The notes under the pieces were generated by a model. The model made no database searches and was not told the DNA's origin. It saw only the letters and a program-made list of their open reading frames with translations. This document shows, in pieces, positions 7,704-16,453 of a DNA stretch of 64,000 nt (position 1 is its first letter; each line of letters opens with the position of its first letter). The translations under genes and the position numbers were made by a program. The DNA is from Clostridiales bacterium (GTDB taxonomy: Bacteria > Bacillota > Clostridia > TANB77 > CAG-508): contig SFKS01000002.1 of the NCBI GenBank assembly GCA_004554705.1, forward strand, positions 1 to 64,000, in the 5' to 3' direction.

Positions 7704-8213
7704 ATGATTCATTCATCAGGACAAATATTAACTGGTAGAGCAGCAAAAGTAATTGAAAACGCAATCTCCAATGTACCAGATAAAGATGGATTCTTCAAAA
7801 CTGCATACAAAGCAGTATGTGTACCAGAAGTAATCCCAACTGAAGCATCAGAAGTATACGGTACATGGATTGAAGAAGGAGCAGAAGGTAAACACTTATC
7901 TTTCGTTGGAGTAGTTGGAAACGACACTACACCAGAAGCAAACTTAGATGCTGGAACCACAGTATTAAACAGTAGAAAACCAATTTTAGATTACGGAGCA
8001 AGTCGTACCCTTCAAAAAGGAGACGTAGTCACTATAGAAAGAAACGGTATGATTTCAGTAATCGCGTCCGAAAAAGTCAAAGAAGGTGAACTCATCACCC
8101 TCGGAGCAAACGGTGGATTCAAACCAACTACACTCGCAGAAGAAAGCTTAGGAAGAGCATACCAATCAGCAGAGAAAGGCGAAAGATTCATCGCATATAT
8201 CAAAGGAGTATAA
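7704..8213 (+). CDS. capsid decoration protein
   Basis: 169-residue protein between the protease/scaffold and the major capsid protein, where head decoration proteins are usually found. It is beta-rich, and the C-terminal half (GDVVTIER..., EGELITLGANGGF..., LGRAYQSAEKGERF) has the pattern of DUF2190-type decoration proteins, which trimerise on HK97-fold capsids. It starts behind AAGGAG. Its stop is four bases from the capsid gene, so co-translation in high amounts is expected. Confidence comes from position and fold pattern, not from a catalytic motif. Confidence 0.7.
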   Translation: MIHSSGQILTGRAAKVIENAISNVPDKDGFFKTAYKAVCVPEVIPTEASEVYGTWIEEGAEGKHLSFVGVVGNDTTPEANLDAGTTVLNSRKPILDYGASRTLQKGDVVTIERNGMISVIASEKVKEGELITLGANGGFKPTTLAEESLGRAYQSAEKGERFIAYIKGV

Positions 8214-8217
8214 AAAT

Positions 8218-9123
8218 ATGGAACCGATTAACACTTTTGCACAAGCACCACAAACCAGCGAAGGTTATTACAACCGTAATAATGCAATCGCACCAGAAAT
8301 CATCAAATACCTAGAAGACCACTCTGACCTCAGACAATTCTTCACCACAAAACCAATGAAAGGAGTACTCAGTAAAACCTTCCGTATAGAAAAAGACGAA
8401 GGAATCGCAGTACAAATCGCAGGAAACTCCGAGGTCCCAAGAGAAGAAAACATTAGAAAATTATTCACCATCTTCTTACACAGAAACGCAACCGGATACA
8501 AAATAGATGATGACGAAAAAAGAATCAACGAAGACGACCCATCATTCGAATCCAGAAAAATGCAATCAGCAATGGATAGAATGCTTAAAAAAGAAAGACT
8601 CGACATCATCAATGTAATGATGACTGCAGCAGGAACCGGAAACACCGTAACTACCTACACTGATAAAATTACTGTATCCGCAATCAACAATGCAGTAGTA
8701 CAAATGATAAAAGACGCAAGAGCTGACGCAGACCACCCAATCAGCCTCGAACCAGATACTATCATCATGTCCTACGCAATGTTTAACGAATTACAACAAG
8801 ACCCTAAATTCCAATTTGTACCAGAAATATTCCAAAGAATCCTTTTAGATGCAAAACTCAAAGAAGGAGGAAACAGAGGAATATTATACGGAGAAACCGG
8901 TCAAAGTGTAGCAGGATTAAACATTATGATTGCAAACGAATTAATGGACCAAGCAATTATTCTTGACTCCAGTAAAGATGCATTCTGGTTAGCAGAAGAC
9001 CAAGAACCAACCATCCACAAATACAGAGATGAGGAACATATTTCTTATGTTGTAGATATCCGTCACGACCAACAACCAGTATGTGTTAGAACTGAATGTT
9101 GTGCATTAATGAAAAAACAATAA
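8218..9123 (+). CDS. major capsid protein
   Basis: 301 residues, the normal size for an HK97-fold major capsid protein. The N-terminal arm (first 40 residues), a long charged helix around residues 100-135 (the spine helix), and the later IIMSYAMFNELQQDP and VPEIFQRILLDA segments fit the family. It follows protease, scaffold and decoration genes and precedes connector genes, the standard head order. Codon choice here is noticeably more C-ending than in the large tail genes, consistent with selection for high expression. It starts behind AAAGGAG, which overlaps the end of the previous gene. Confidence 0.88.
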   Translation: MEPINTFAQAPQTSEGYYNRNNAIAPEIIKYLEDHSDLRQFFTTKPMKGVLSKTFRIEKDEGIAVQIAGNSEVPREENIRKLFTIFLHRNATGYKIDDDEKRINEDDPSFESRKMQSAMDRMLKKERLDIINVMMTAAGTGNTVTTYTDKITVSAINNAVVQMIKDARADADHPISLEPDTIIMSYAMFNELQQDPKFQFVPEIFQRILLDAKLKEGGNRGILYGETGQSVAGLNIMIANELMDQAIILDSSKDAFWLAEDQEPTIHKYRDEEHISYVVDIRHDQQPVCVRTECCALMKKQ

Positions 9124-9165
9124 ATTATAACTGTATGGATTCTTTTAAAGAGGTGTAAAAAAAAT

Positions 9166-9603
9166 ATGACTACTAAAAAAACAACAACCACTACTACTAA
9201 AAAAACAACAAGGAAAACAACTCCTAAAAAAATAAAACTCGCATTCAAACCATTAATAACACAACCATCTGCAATACAAATGTGTCTTGAATCACATGAG
9301 ATTAAAAATGTTGATGGGAGAGAAACTAAAGTAGTGGTTCCTAAAATTAAAGGATTACCGGAAACACTTATTGTGAAGAATGGTGAGACTATTGAGGTTA
9401 CAAAAGCACAATGTGACCAATTAACTGAATTAGGATACGTGGAAACAAAAGAAGAAGCTTTAAAAAGACAAGAATTTGTAGATAATTTAAAATCACAACA
9501 CCCAGACAAACTCTCCTACTCTCAATTAATAGGAGATAACTCTGGAATGTTAACACCAAGGGACATTAACTACATATCCACTTTCAAATTAACAAAAATA
9601 TAA
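9166..9603 (+). CDS. hypothetical head or neck protein
   Basis: 145 residues. The first 25 are almost only Thr, Lys and Arg, a disordered positively charged tail that could touch DNA. The rest is a small folded domain (KGLPETLIVKNGETIEV...LGYVETKEE) resembling short phage head-region proteins. It starts behind GAGGTG. Position between the capsid and the connector suggests a head completion role, but no family is firmly recognised. Confidence 0.6.
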   Translation: MTTKKTTTTTTKKTTRKTTPKKIKLAFKPLITQPSAIQMCLESHEIKNVDGRETKVVVPKIKGLPETLIVKNGETIEVTKAQCDQLTELGYVETKEEALKRQEFVDNLKSQHPDKLSYSQLIGDNSGMLTPRDINYISTFKLTKI

Positions 9604-9614
9604 GGATAAGAAGC

Positions 9615-10046
9615 ATGTTAGAAGTAGACCAAGCAAGACTGTTCTTAAGGATAAAAAAAGAAGATATCCCCGATGATGAGTTAAAACAATATTTAAATTA
9701 TTACACATTAGTTATATTAGACCAACTCGGAGATATCGCAAAACAAGATGAACATATTACAGAAACACCATTGTTCGACCAGACATTGCTTGCTGCTATA
9801 GCATGCCAATTGTCCTTAACTGATGTGGAAATTATACACTCCCCATCTGAATATCAAGTTGGGGATACACAGGAAAAGTATGATAACACATCAAAAGGTT
9901 TATATGGGGATATTCCAAGTTGGTGTAGCCGTTATGATGGTTTATTAGATACGTTAACTAATAAATTTGCTGATATGAAAAATCTACAAGTTTTTAGAAG
10001 AACCGGAATGAGTATTCGCCGTAACTGGTGTAGAGATTTATATTAA
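9615..10046 (+). CDS. head-tail connector (adaptor) protein
   Basis: 143 residues. It begins with a helical DNA-packaging/adaptor pattern (LEVDQARLFLRI...DDELKQYLNYY...), as in HK97 gp6/SPP1 gp15-like adaptors that dock under the portal. The C-terminal tail with SIRRNWCRDLY is basic, as adaptor tails often are. It is followed after one base by the next neck gene. Assignment rests on gene order plus the helical pattern. Confidence 0.65.
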   Translation: MLEVDQARLFLRIKKEDIPDDELKQYLNYYTLVILDQLGDIAKQDEHITETPLFDQTLLAAIACQLSLTDVEIIHSPSEYQVGDTQEKYDNTSKGLYGDIPSWCSRYDGLLDTLTNKFADMKNLQVFRRTGMSIRRNWCRDLY

Positions 10047-10047
10047 T

Positions 10048-10431
10048 ATGAGTTTTAAAACTATCCTCCGTTGCACATATCGTCCAGATGAATCATTATA
10101 TCTTATGAAATTAGGATATACTGACGAGGAAGATGAATTAGGATTTGGAGAAGAAAAATATATAATACAACAAGAATTGCATGGGATAATCCAACAACCA
10201 CAAGAATTAGAAATTAACTTTAAAGGACAGGAATCTAACCCAGCATATGTTGGATATTTTCTTCCTGAATTCGAATTAAAAGCTTCCGAGTTAAATGATT
10301 ATAGGATAAAATATGCTCGTCCTTATGAAACATTATTAATGAAGATTACAGAATATAACCCTAATCTGTTCTTAAGACATAATAGAGACCATATTAAACT
10401 TAAATTAATTTTGGAGAAAAAATATGAGTAA
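10048..10431 (+). CDS. putative head closure protein
   Basis: 127-residue beta-rich protein lying between the adaptor and the HK97 gp10-like neck protein. The central ELEINFKGQESNPAYVGYF segment fits the small barrel of head-closure (stopper) proteins such as SPP1 gp16, which seal the channel after packaging. Its ATG lies two bases after the previous stop, implying coupled translation. Its end overlaps the next gene by eight bases. Confidence 0.55.
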   Translation: MSFKTILRCTYRPDESLYLMKLGYTDEEDELGFGEEKYIIQQELHGIIQQPQELEINFKGQESNPAYVGYFLPEFELKASELNDYRIKYARPYETLLMKITEYNPNLFLRHNRDHIKLKLILEKKYE

Positions 10432-11083
10432 AGGAACATTTTTTGAATTCATAAGCGATTATAAGTATATTCTTGGTGAAATCGAAGGAAGAGCATTAAA
10501 TGTACTTTTACAGGTAGAAGAAGGAGGAAGCTTTCTTCAAAGCGAAGCAGAATACCTAGGGGATGAAATGGTGGAGGTAGCTAAACATTTTGCTAGAGCA
10601 CAGGGTATTTTTCGAACAGGGAAGTTAATACAAAGTATCCATAGAGAGAAAGCTGGGGCTGGCCGTATAAAATTAGTCGCTGATGTAAAAGATAAGTATG
10701 GAAAATACTATGCAGGCCATCAAGAATATGGTTTTCACCCTAGAGGAAAAAAAGGTACATTCGTTCCTGCTCGTCCTTTCATGAGACCAGCATTAACTAC
10801 AGTAGCCGCCAAATCTACTAGGGATTTAACCAAACATTTTATCTCTTTATGGGCAGGACAAAGCACATACTTTGGAAAACCCGGAGGGGACGTTGGAGTC
10901 TCACTCGGACCATATGGAAGGACAACACAAGGAAATGTTTTTAAGAATATAGATAGAGTTAGTTTTAGAAAGCCAACAGAAGGAAGGTCTGGAAGATTTC
11001 AAAAATCCTTTAGTGCATCAAGACATGGGAATAGTTTTAGTAATACAGAGTATGTTAGACATACAATGGGATGGAAAAAATGA
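10424..11083 (+). CDS. HK97 gp10-like neck protein
   Basis: 219 residues. The first 130 follow the HK97 gp10 family: an N-terminal helix, FRTGKLIQSIHREK near residue 65, a YYAGHQEYGF strand near 95 and the hallmark PARPFMRPAL near 115. This protein helps join tail to head. The last 85 residues are an extra basic, Gly/Ser-rich extension absent from the basic family, perhaps a neck-specific addition. It overlaps both neighbours. Confidence 0.78.
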   Translation: MSKGTFFEFISDYKYILGEIEGRALNVLLQVEEGGSFLQSEAEYLGDEMVEVAKHFARAQGIFRTGKLIQSIHREKAGAGRIKLVADVKDKYGKYYAGHQEYGFHPRGKKGTFVPARPFMRPALTTVAAKSTRDLTKHFISLWAGQSTYFGKPGGDVGVSLGPYGRTTQGNVFKNIDRVSFRKPTEGRSGRFQKSFSASRHGNSFSNTEYVRHTMGWKK

Positions 11084-11865
11084 ATACTAATTTTATTACT
11101 AAATCAATACTCGAATTAATGGGAACCCACGAAGATGGAGGATATAATTTTCATATAAAAGATAAAAAAATTCCTATTCTTTTGGGGAAAGATAAAACAA
11201 CCGTATACCCGGAGATTAGGGTAACTCCATTTATAGAAAAAAACCTTTTACAGCACCAAAAATATATTGAGGATACTTATAAAGAATATCGTGATTGGGA
11301 ATCAGGGGTTTTCCAAGTAGACATTTTTAGTAAAAAAATTATTGAGGCACATAATATTTATGATGTTTTAATGGATAGGTTATATGATTTTTTTAATTTG
11401 GAAACCGTCATTTATAATTATAACGATGATTTCGAAGAAATTAAACCAAATTTATATAAAAACATAGCATATGCTATTGAACCTGATTCTAAAAAAGCAT
11501 TATTTAAAAATATTTATGGGGTAGAAGTTAAAAATAAGAAATTAACACGTGTTAATTCTATTGATGAGATTATTCCGAACTCATATTATGTTAATGAAGA
11601 AGCTTTATATATTAATACTGATTGTATTGAATGTATTAAAATTAAAGCCTTAATGCAGGGAAGATTATTTGAAAATGGAGATTCTTATAGTGATAGAGGC
11701 ATTCATTATTATGAAGTATCTAAACAAAGGAATCTTAGTTCTCTAGAGGATAATGAAGTAGAGCGTATTTCTTTCGACATGTATTTCATTTATAGTCATA
11801 AAAGAGAAAGAGAACAACTTCCTAATGTTAAAAGAGTCACATATGGTAAAAACATTATAAGGTGA
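11080..11865 (+). CDS. putative tail terminator protein
   Basis: 261 residues from the ATG at 11080, which overlaps the previous stop as ATGA. A slightly earlier ATG at 11071 would add three residues. Position between the gp10-like neck protein and the tail sheath is where myoviruses encode the tail terminator/completion protein. The first 100 residues (TPFIEKNL...SGVFQVDIFSKK...) fit the alpha/beta pattern of terminators, while the rest is an unrecognised extension. Confidence 0.5.
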   Translation: MNTNFITKSILELMGTHEDGGYNFHIKDKKIPILLGKDKTTVYPEIRVTPFIEKNLLQHQKYIEDTYKEYRDWESGVFQVDIFSKKIIEAHNIYDVLMDRLYDFFNLETVIYNYNDDFEEIKPNLYKNIAYAIEPDSKKALFKNIYGVEVKNKKLTRVNSIDEIIPNSYYVNEEALYINTDCIECIKIKALMQGRLFENGDSYSDRGIHYYEVSKQRNLSSLEDNEVERISFDMYFIYSHKREREQLPNVKRVTYGKNIIR

Positions 11866-11872
11866 AAAAATA

Positions 11873-12121
11873 ATGACTGATGAAAAAAACAATAAAAGGG
11901 TTCAAAAAGAAAAACCTATAGTGAAAGGAACCCATAAAAAAACGGCTCCTAAAAAAAATACACCACAAAAAAAATTTTTATACTCATTACATGAATTATC
12001 CGATTTTTTCGGATTATCTCATACAAAAATGAGTTCATTGTATAAAATAAGAGGTATAGACGAAAAAGTAAAAATGAGCATCGACGAAGCTCGTGAAAAA
12101 TTTAAAAATATAAGGATTTAG
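11873..12121 (+). CDS. small basic protein, 82 aa
   Basis: 82 residues: a lysine-rich disordered first half, then a segment (LHELSDFFGLSHTKMSSLYKIRG) that could form a helix-turn-helix. It starts behind GGTGAA and lies directly before the sheath gene. No family is recognised. It may be a sheath-assembly accessory protein or a small DNA-binding protein; position favours a structural role. Confidence 0.6.
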   Translation: MTDEKNNKRVQKEKPIVKGTHKKTAPKKNTPQKKFLYSLHELSDFFGLSHTKMSSLYKIRGIDEKVKMSIDEAREKFKNIRI

Positions 12122-12126
12122 ATAAT

Positions 12127-13869
12127 ATGGTAGTAAGTATACCAACTTTTAGATTAAAAATAACAGAAGGATTAATTGATGTCGATACCTCTGCTGACAG
12201 ATTGTTTGGTTACTGTATAGAAGCTCCTAAAGGACCAGTAATGGAACCAACCTTTGTTGCCTCTGCAACCGAAGCTGAAGAAATGTTTGGAGTAAACTTC
12301 AAACCACACTTTTACCAAAAACCAACTGGATTAGTAATCTGTCGTGTTGGATTCGATTTGATGAAAAAAGCTTCCTTTACATGGAATGTAAATTTAAATA
12401 CTGATGCTGAAGGAGAAAAAGATATAGTTCCAGCTATAACTATTGAAGCTGTAGACCCCGGTGTTGTAAATCATAAGTTTTTAATAGCTCCAAGTTTAAG
12501 TAATGTTTCAACCTACAGTTTAACTGTTGATATTGATGGGGTTACTAGTAAAAAATATCAAAGTCTTCCTAACCTTAAAAGTATTGTTAAAAGAATTAAT
12601 AATAAATTTGGGTCATATGTTAAAGCTACATTACATACTATGGAGGCAAAAGGTAGTGAAACTGCAGCTGAAAGACAAGCTAAATTTGATAAAGTTACTC
12701 CAAGTCAATTAGTAACCACATCAGGTACTGGTGAAGCATTAACTGGAGAGTTAACTGGTGGAAGCCTCGGAGCATATGTACAGAAAAACGGTGAACTTCC
12801 AACTAAAAAAGAAAATAAACAAGTAGTAGATAGAAATGGGGTAACTCATAATGTAGAAGTGAATGTTCTCGATGAGTCTAAAGTCATTCCTATTGAAGGA
12901 AATACTGTTGATACTACTGTCGCTGGAACCAAAGATACTGATGCAGATGCAAATGCTACTTTATTAAAAGCTTATAGAGCTGCTTTTGATAAAATGAAAG
13001 ATATTGATATTTTAGGACTTGCAACATTAAGTCGTGCTAAAGTTGTTCGTAATGAATTAATTGAACACATTAATGAAATGAATGACCCAGAAGTAGCACA
13101 ATTAAGATTCGGTATATGTGGTTTCTTGGATTACCCAGAAGACGAAGCAGAAACATACATACAACCAGTAGATGGAACTGAATCACTCTGTGAGGACGCA
13201 AGAGAAATCGATAACGAATACATAATCTACATAGGGCAAGGAGTAGTATTCGAAGAAGACGGAGTAAAACGTAACCTTTACCCATACCAAGCAGTACAAT
13301 TATACACAGGAATTAGAAGTGCATTAGGTTATGCAGAAGCAATCTTCGGAGGAGAACCTAAAAAAGTATTAAAAGGAGTTGTAGATGTATTACCAATTAC
13401 AACTGATAACACAATACTTGTAAAAGAAGACCGTGAAGATTTAAACGAAGCAGGAGTAAACACCTTTAAAAAAGAATACGACGAAATCACATTCCTTGAG
13501 GGTGTAACAACCGTACAGGACCACGATGTATTATCACATGAATCTATCATGAGTATTGTAATGTACGTAACTAAACGTTTAATTAAAGTCGCAAAACCAT
13601 ACCAAGGACAAGACTTAACCGAAGACTTAAAAGCATCTTTAACTACTGCATTAAGTACCGAACTTAAAAACATTACCGACACTGATAAAACCTTAATCTC
13701 CATCAATGAATATAATATTCCACCATACGATGTTGAAGTGAAATCAGCAGCTGTAGTACACTTTAACGAAGAGAACGAATTAGTAAGAGAGTCAAAAATC
13801 ATTATTAATTGTAAAATAGTTCCGGTTGGAGCATTACGTGATATTGATTTAGGAGTAATAGTAATTTAA
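12127..13869 (+). CDS. tail sheath protein
   Basis: 580 residues, typical of contractile tail sheath proteins. The N-terminus (SIPTFRLKI...ADRLFGYCIEAPKGPV) and the C-terminal domain (ITEYNIPPYDVEVKSAAVV... KIVPVGALRDIDLGVIVI) fit the sheath pattern, where a final strand interlocks neighbouring subunits. The tail tube gene follows directly, as in nearly all myoviruses. This makes the virus contractile. It starts behind AAGGAT. The first half is AT-rich, while the C-terminal domain switches to more C-ending codons, suggesting selection on translation of the conserved core or a domain of different origin. Confidence 0.88.
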   Translation: MVVSIPTFRLKITEGLIDVDTSADRLFGYCIEAPKGPVMEPTFVASATEAEEMFGVNFKPHFYQKPTGLVICRVGFDLMKKASFTWNVNLNTDAEGEKDIVPAITIEAVDPGVVNHKFLIAPSLSNVSTYSLTVDIDGVTSKKYQSLPNLKSIVKRINNKFGSYVKATLHTMEAKGSETAAERQAKFDKVTPSQLVTTSGTGEALTGELTGGSLGAYVQKNGELPTKKENKQVVDRNGVTHNVEVNVLDESKVIPIEGNTVDTTVAGTKDTDADANATLLKAYRAAFDKMKDIDILGLATLSRAKVVRNELIEHINEMNDPEVAQLRFGICGFLDYPEDEAETYIQPVDGTESLCEDAREIDNEYIIYIGQGVVFEEDGVKRNLYPYQAVQLYTGIRSALGYAEAIFGGEPKKVLKGVVDVLPITTDNTILVKEDREDLNEAGVNTFKKEYDEITFLEGVTTVQDHDVLSHESIMSIVMYVTKRLIKVAKPYQGQDLTEDLKASLTTALSTELKNITDTDKTLISINEYNIPPYDVEVKSAAVVHFNEENELVRESKIIINCKIVPVGALRDIDLGVIVI

Positions 13870-13892
13870 AATTCTTTTGGAGGAAATAAAAA

Positions 13893-14348
13893 ATGGCTGA
13901 TGAAAACGCAACAAGATTATGGACAAATGGATACATTGTATTAGGAAAATCCACCAGAATCCCAGTACAGGAAGTATCTATTGATTTATCAAGAGATTTA
14001 AAAGAACATTATAATAGTGGAGTTTCTAAACCAGCAGCTCTTGTTCCGGGACAGGAGAAGATAGAGTTTTCTATTAAAAGAATCTTCTCTAACACTACTA
14101 TGATGAAAATATACCTTAAAAGATGTCAATTTAACATGGTTTTATTCAATAATTCTTCTGACCCGGGTGAAAATTCTACTGGGGAGAAGGTTTGTAGTTT
14201 AACTGGGTGTATTTTATCTAAAAATGGTTTAGGTACACTTGGTAAAGGAGAGGCTGTTCAGGAGGATATTAAGGGTAAGGCTTTAGATATTACTTTTAAT
14301 ATTGATGAGATTGCTCCTTTATTAAATGAGACTTGTAAGAATTTATAG
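13893..14348 (+). CDS. tail tube protein
   Basis: 151 residues, the size of a myovirus inner tube subunit. It begins NGYIVLGKSTRIPVQEV and contains paired strands typical of the tube barrel. It follows the sheath behind GGAGG. A strong terminator stands 17 bases after its stop, so transcription of the head/sheath/tube operon ends here rather than running into the tail chaperone as in most phages. Confidence 0.82.
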   Translation: MADENATRLWTNGYIVLGKSTRIPVQEVSIDLSRDLKEHYNSGVSKPAALVPGQEKIEFSIKRIFSNTTMMKIYLKRCQFNMVLFNNSSDPGENSTGEKVCSLTGCILSKNGLGTLGKGEAVQEDIKGKALDITFNIDEIAPLLNETCKNL

Positions 14349-14364
14349 GTTTCATTTTCTTTTT

Positions 14365-14400
14365 ACCCATTCCCCTTTTGGGTGATGGGTTTTTCTTTTT
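14365..14400 (+). terminator. terminator after tail tube gene
   Basis: Inverted repeat ACCCAT...ATGGGT (14365-14370 with 14385-14390, extended inward by CCC/GGG) followed by a T-rich run TTTTCTTTTT. It closes the capsid-sheath-tube operon. Confidence 0.75.
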
Positions 14401-14401
14401 G

Positions 14402-14423
14402 TTTAAATATATATATTTATATA
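14402..14423 (+). promoter_or_regulatory. promoter of the fibre cassette
   Basis: An unbroken A/T stretch beginning TTTAAATATATATATTTA directly follows the terminator. It lies about 40-55 bases before the TTG start at 14458, with AAAGGAG at 14443-14448 between. It reads as an archaeal TATA region for the fibre genes. Confidence 0.5.
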
Positions 14424-14457
14424 TTAATGTTTATTAAAAAAAAAGGAGAATCATAAA

Positions 14458-15201
14458 TTGGACATACTAAAATTCAAAGTAAAAAACAGCGAACTCCAAA
14501 GAAAAGACAAAAAAATCATCTCCAACCAAAGCGAAGAAACAGCATACATACAAGTAACATTCCAAAAAAATAGTGACTGGGAAAACCAAACAAAATTCGC
14601 AATCTTCGAAAACGACAAAAAACAACAAACAACAGTCCTACTCGGAGACACACAAACATGCCTAATTCCAATCCCAGCAATAGCATTAACAGGATACTAC
14701 TTCATAATCAGTATCTATGCAGGAGACAGGCTAACAACAAACTTCCTCAGAGTTGGATTAAACCCATCACACTACAATACAAAACCAGATTCTCCATCAC
14801 AAATAGACAAAACCATAATCGACGACATCTACTCCCGTTTAAAAACAAAATACGATAACATAGAATACACAGACGGAAAACTAATATGCTACGCAGAAAA
14901 CAAACTAATCAAAATACTCAATCTTAACACATTAGTTGTAGATGAATTAAAACAATACGTCGACGACAGCATAAACTATGATGATTATAAATTTGAAAAT
15001 AATACACTCCAATGTTTTAAAAACGGAGAAATAAAAAAAATCATACCATTACAATCTATTTTAGCAAATTATTACAATAAAACAGAAATAGATGAAAAAA
15101 TCAAAAACATCAACACATCACTTAATGAATGTGTTATAGATGGAGAAATAACATCTGAACAAGATGGTTTATATTTAACATTAACAAAAATAGGAGAATA
15201 A
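14458..15201 (+). CDS. tail fibre or baseplate receptor-binding subunit
   Basis: 247 residues from a TTG behind AAAGGAG; no nearer ATG fits. The first 100 residues form a beta-sandwich pattern reminiscent of N-terminal domains of Gram-positive phage upper baseplate/receptor-binding proteins. Residues near 205-215 carry YYNKTEIDEKI, a motif of trimeric fibre stalks. First of a fibre cassette. It uses far more C-ending codons (AAC, ATC, GAC) than the next genes, which may mean a different origin. Host-surface binding is inferred. Confidence 0.6.
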   Translation: MDILKFKVKNSELQRKDKKIISNQSEETAYIQVTFQKNSDWENQTKFAIFENDKKQQTTVLLGDTQTCLIPIPAIALTGYYFIISIYAGDRLTTNFLRVGLNPSHYNTKPDSPSQIDKTIIDDIYSRLKTKYDNIEYTDGKLICYAENKLIKILNLNTLVVDELKQYVDDSINYDDYKFENNTLQCFKNGEIKKIIPLQSILANYYNKTEIDEKIKNINTSLNECVIDGEITSEQDGLYLTLTKIGE

Positions 15202-15206
15202 TACTT

Positions 15207-16382
15207 ATGAAAATTAAAACAAACATTTTACCACAATTAAAAGCATGGTTCATAGAAAACAGTAAATTAATCACTGCATGGACACAAACCCCAGCGGATA
15301 CAAATATCCCATCTGAAAAACTTGTAAAAGATAATCTTGATAAAAAAATTGATAAAACAAGTATTAAAACAGTTGTAAATGATACTCTTACTAATGATGA
15401 TGTTATTGGTGGTAAAGCTGTCTATGATGAAATTAAAAAAGTAGAGGCAGGAATACCATCTGGAATGAAACATACTGATATTACAGACTGGGATACTGCT
15501 ACAGCAGGTTTTGAAAAATCTACAAACAAAACTACTACAATTAGTACAAATAACGCTTCAGATGTTAAATACCCAACCGAGAAAGCTGTTAAATTAGCAA
15601 TCGGAGATTTACAAGCTCATGTTGAAGAAAAATACCCTTTAAAAACAAGTGTAAATGCTGATTTAAACACAAAAATAGACAAAACCAGTATTAAAACAAG
15701 TATAACAAACGCTCTCACAAATGAAGATGTTGTTGGAGGAAAAGCACTCTATGATGAAATACAAGCAGTAAAAGCAGACATTCCAACATCAATAACCCAT
15801 ACACAAATCAGTGACTGGGCAACAGCAACAAATGGATTCGAAAAAGGAGCAAATAAAGCAACCAGTCTTGCTTCACCAGACAATACCAAATATCCAACTA
15901 CAAAAGCAGTTAGTGATGGATTAGCAACTGCAAAAACCAATGCAGACAATACTTATGCGACAAAAACAGCATTAACCGATGGATTAAACACTAAATTAAA
16001 TACTAGTGCGAAAACTACAGAATTGAGTAACACCTCATCTGATACTCAAATACCTTCTGCAAAAGCAGTATATGATTTATACTCAACAATACCTAAATGG
16101 CACGTAGAAATGGTTGCAAGCATAGAAGACTTACCAGTTACTGGTGTAATTGGAACAATTTATCTTGTATCAGATAGTGGTAGTGGTAAAAATCAATATA
16201 AAGAATTCTTCTGGAATGATTCAGCTAGTGAACCTGGGTATGAACAATTCGGTGGAGTAGAGATTGATGTTTCTAAATTTATCACTAAAAAACAAATGAC
16301 TGATTATTTAGCTAATAATAGTACCCTTACTTTATCAGCAGATGGGGAATTAGCCTTAAACATTGTTGATGCAACAGAATAA
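15207..16382 (+). CDS. tail fibre protein with internal repeats
   Basis: 391 residues. Two long repeats share DKTSIKT and VVGGKALYDEI / VIGGKAVYDEI (around residues 45-75 and 150-190). Collar-like motifs YPTEKAV, YPTTKAV and IPSAKAV occur several times, typical of trimeric phage fibre shafts. The C-terminal third (VASIEDLPVTGVIGTIYLV...) is a small domain often seen in fibres before the tip. It starts five bases after the previous gene. Confidence 0.75.
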   Translation: MKIKTNILPQLKAWFIENSKLITAWTQTPADTNIPSEKLVKDNLDKKIDKTSIKTVVNDTLTNDDVIGGKAVYDEIKKVEAGIPSGMKHTDITDWDTATAGFEKSTNKTTTISTNNASDVKYPTEKAVKLAIGDLQAHVEEKYPLKTSVNADLNTKIDKTSIKTSITNALTNEDVVGGKALYDEIQAVKADIPTSITHTQISDWATATNGFEKGANKATSLASPDNTKYPTTKAVSDGLATAKTNADNTYATKTALTDGLNTKLNTSAKTTELSNTSSDTQIPSAKAVYDLYSTIPKWHVEMVASIEDLPVTGVIGTIYLVSDSGSGKNQYKEFFWNDSASEPGYEQFGGVEIDVSKFITKKQMTDYLANNSTLTLSADGELALNIVDATE

Positions 16383-16392
16383 AATCATAAGA

Positions 16393-16437
16393 AACATAAG
16401 AAACATAAAAACTTTTTATGATTCTTATGTTTTTTTG
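16393..16437 (+). terminator. terminator between fibre genes
   Basis: Long inverted repeat (AACATAAGAA at 16393-16402 with TTCTTATGTT at 16422-16431, continued inward) followed by six T. The left arm contains tandem CATAAGAAA units. It separates the first two fibre genes from the next. Confidence 0.65.
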
Positions 16438-16453
16438 TAAGGAGGTGTAAATA

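Noticed and set aside
13329..13802. 157-residue open frame on the minus strand inside the sheath gene
   Set aside because: Ser/Thr/Val-rich complement of a well-supported sheath gene; no supporting start signal.
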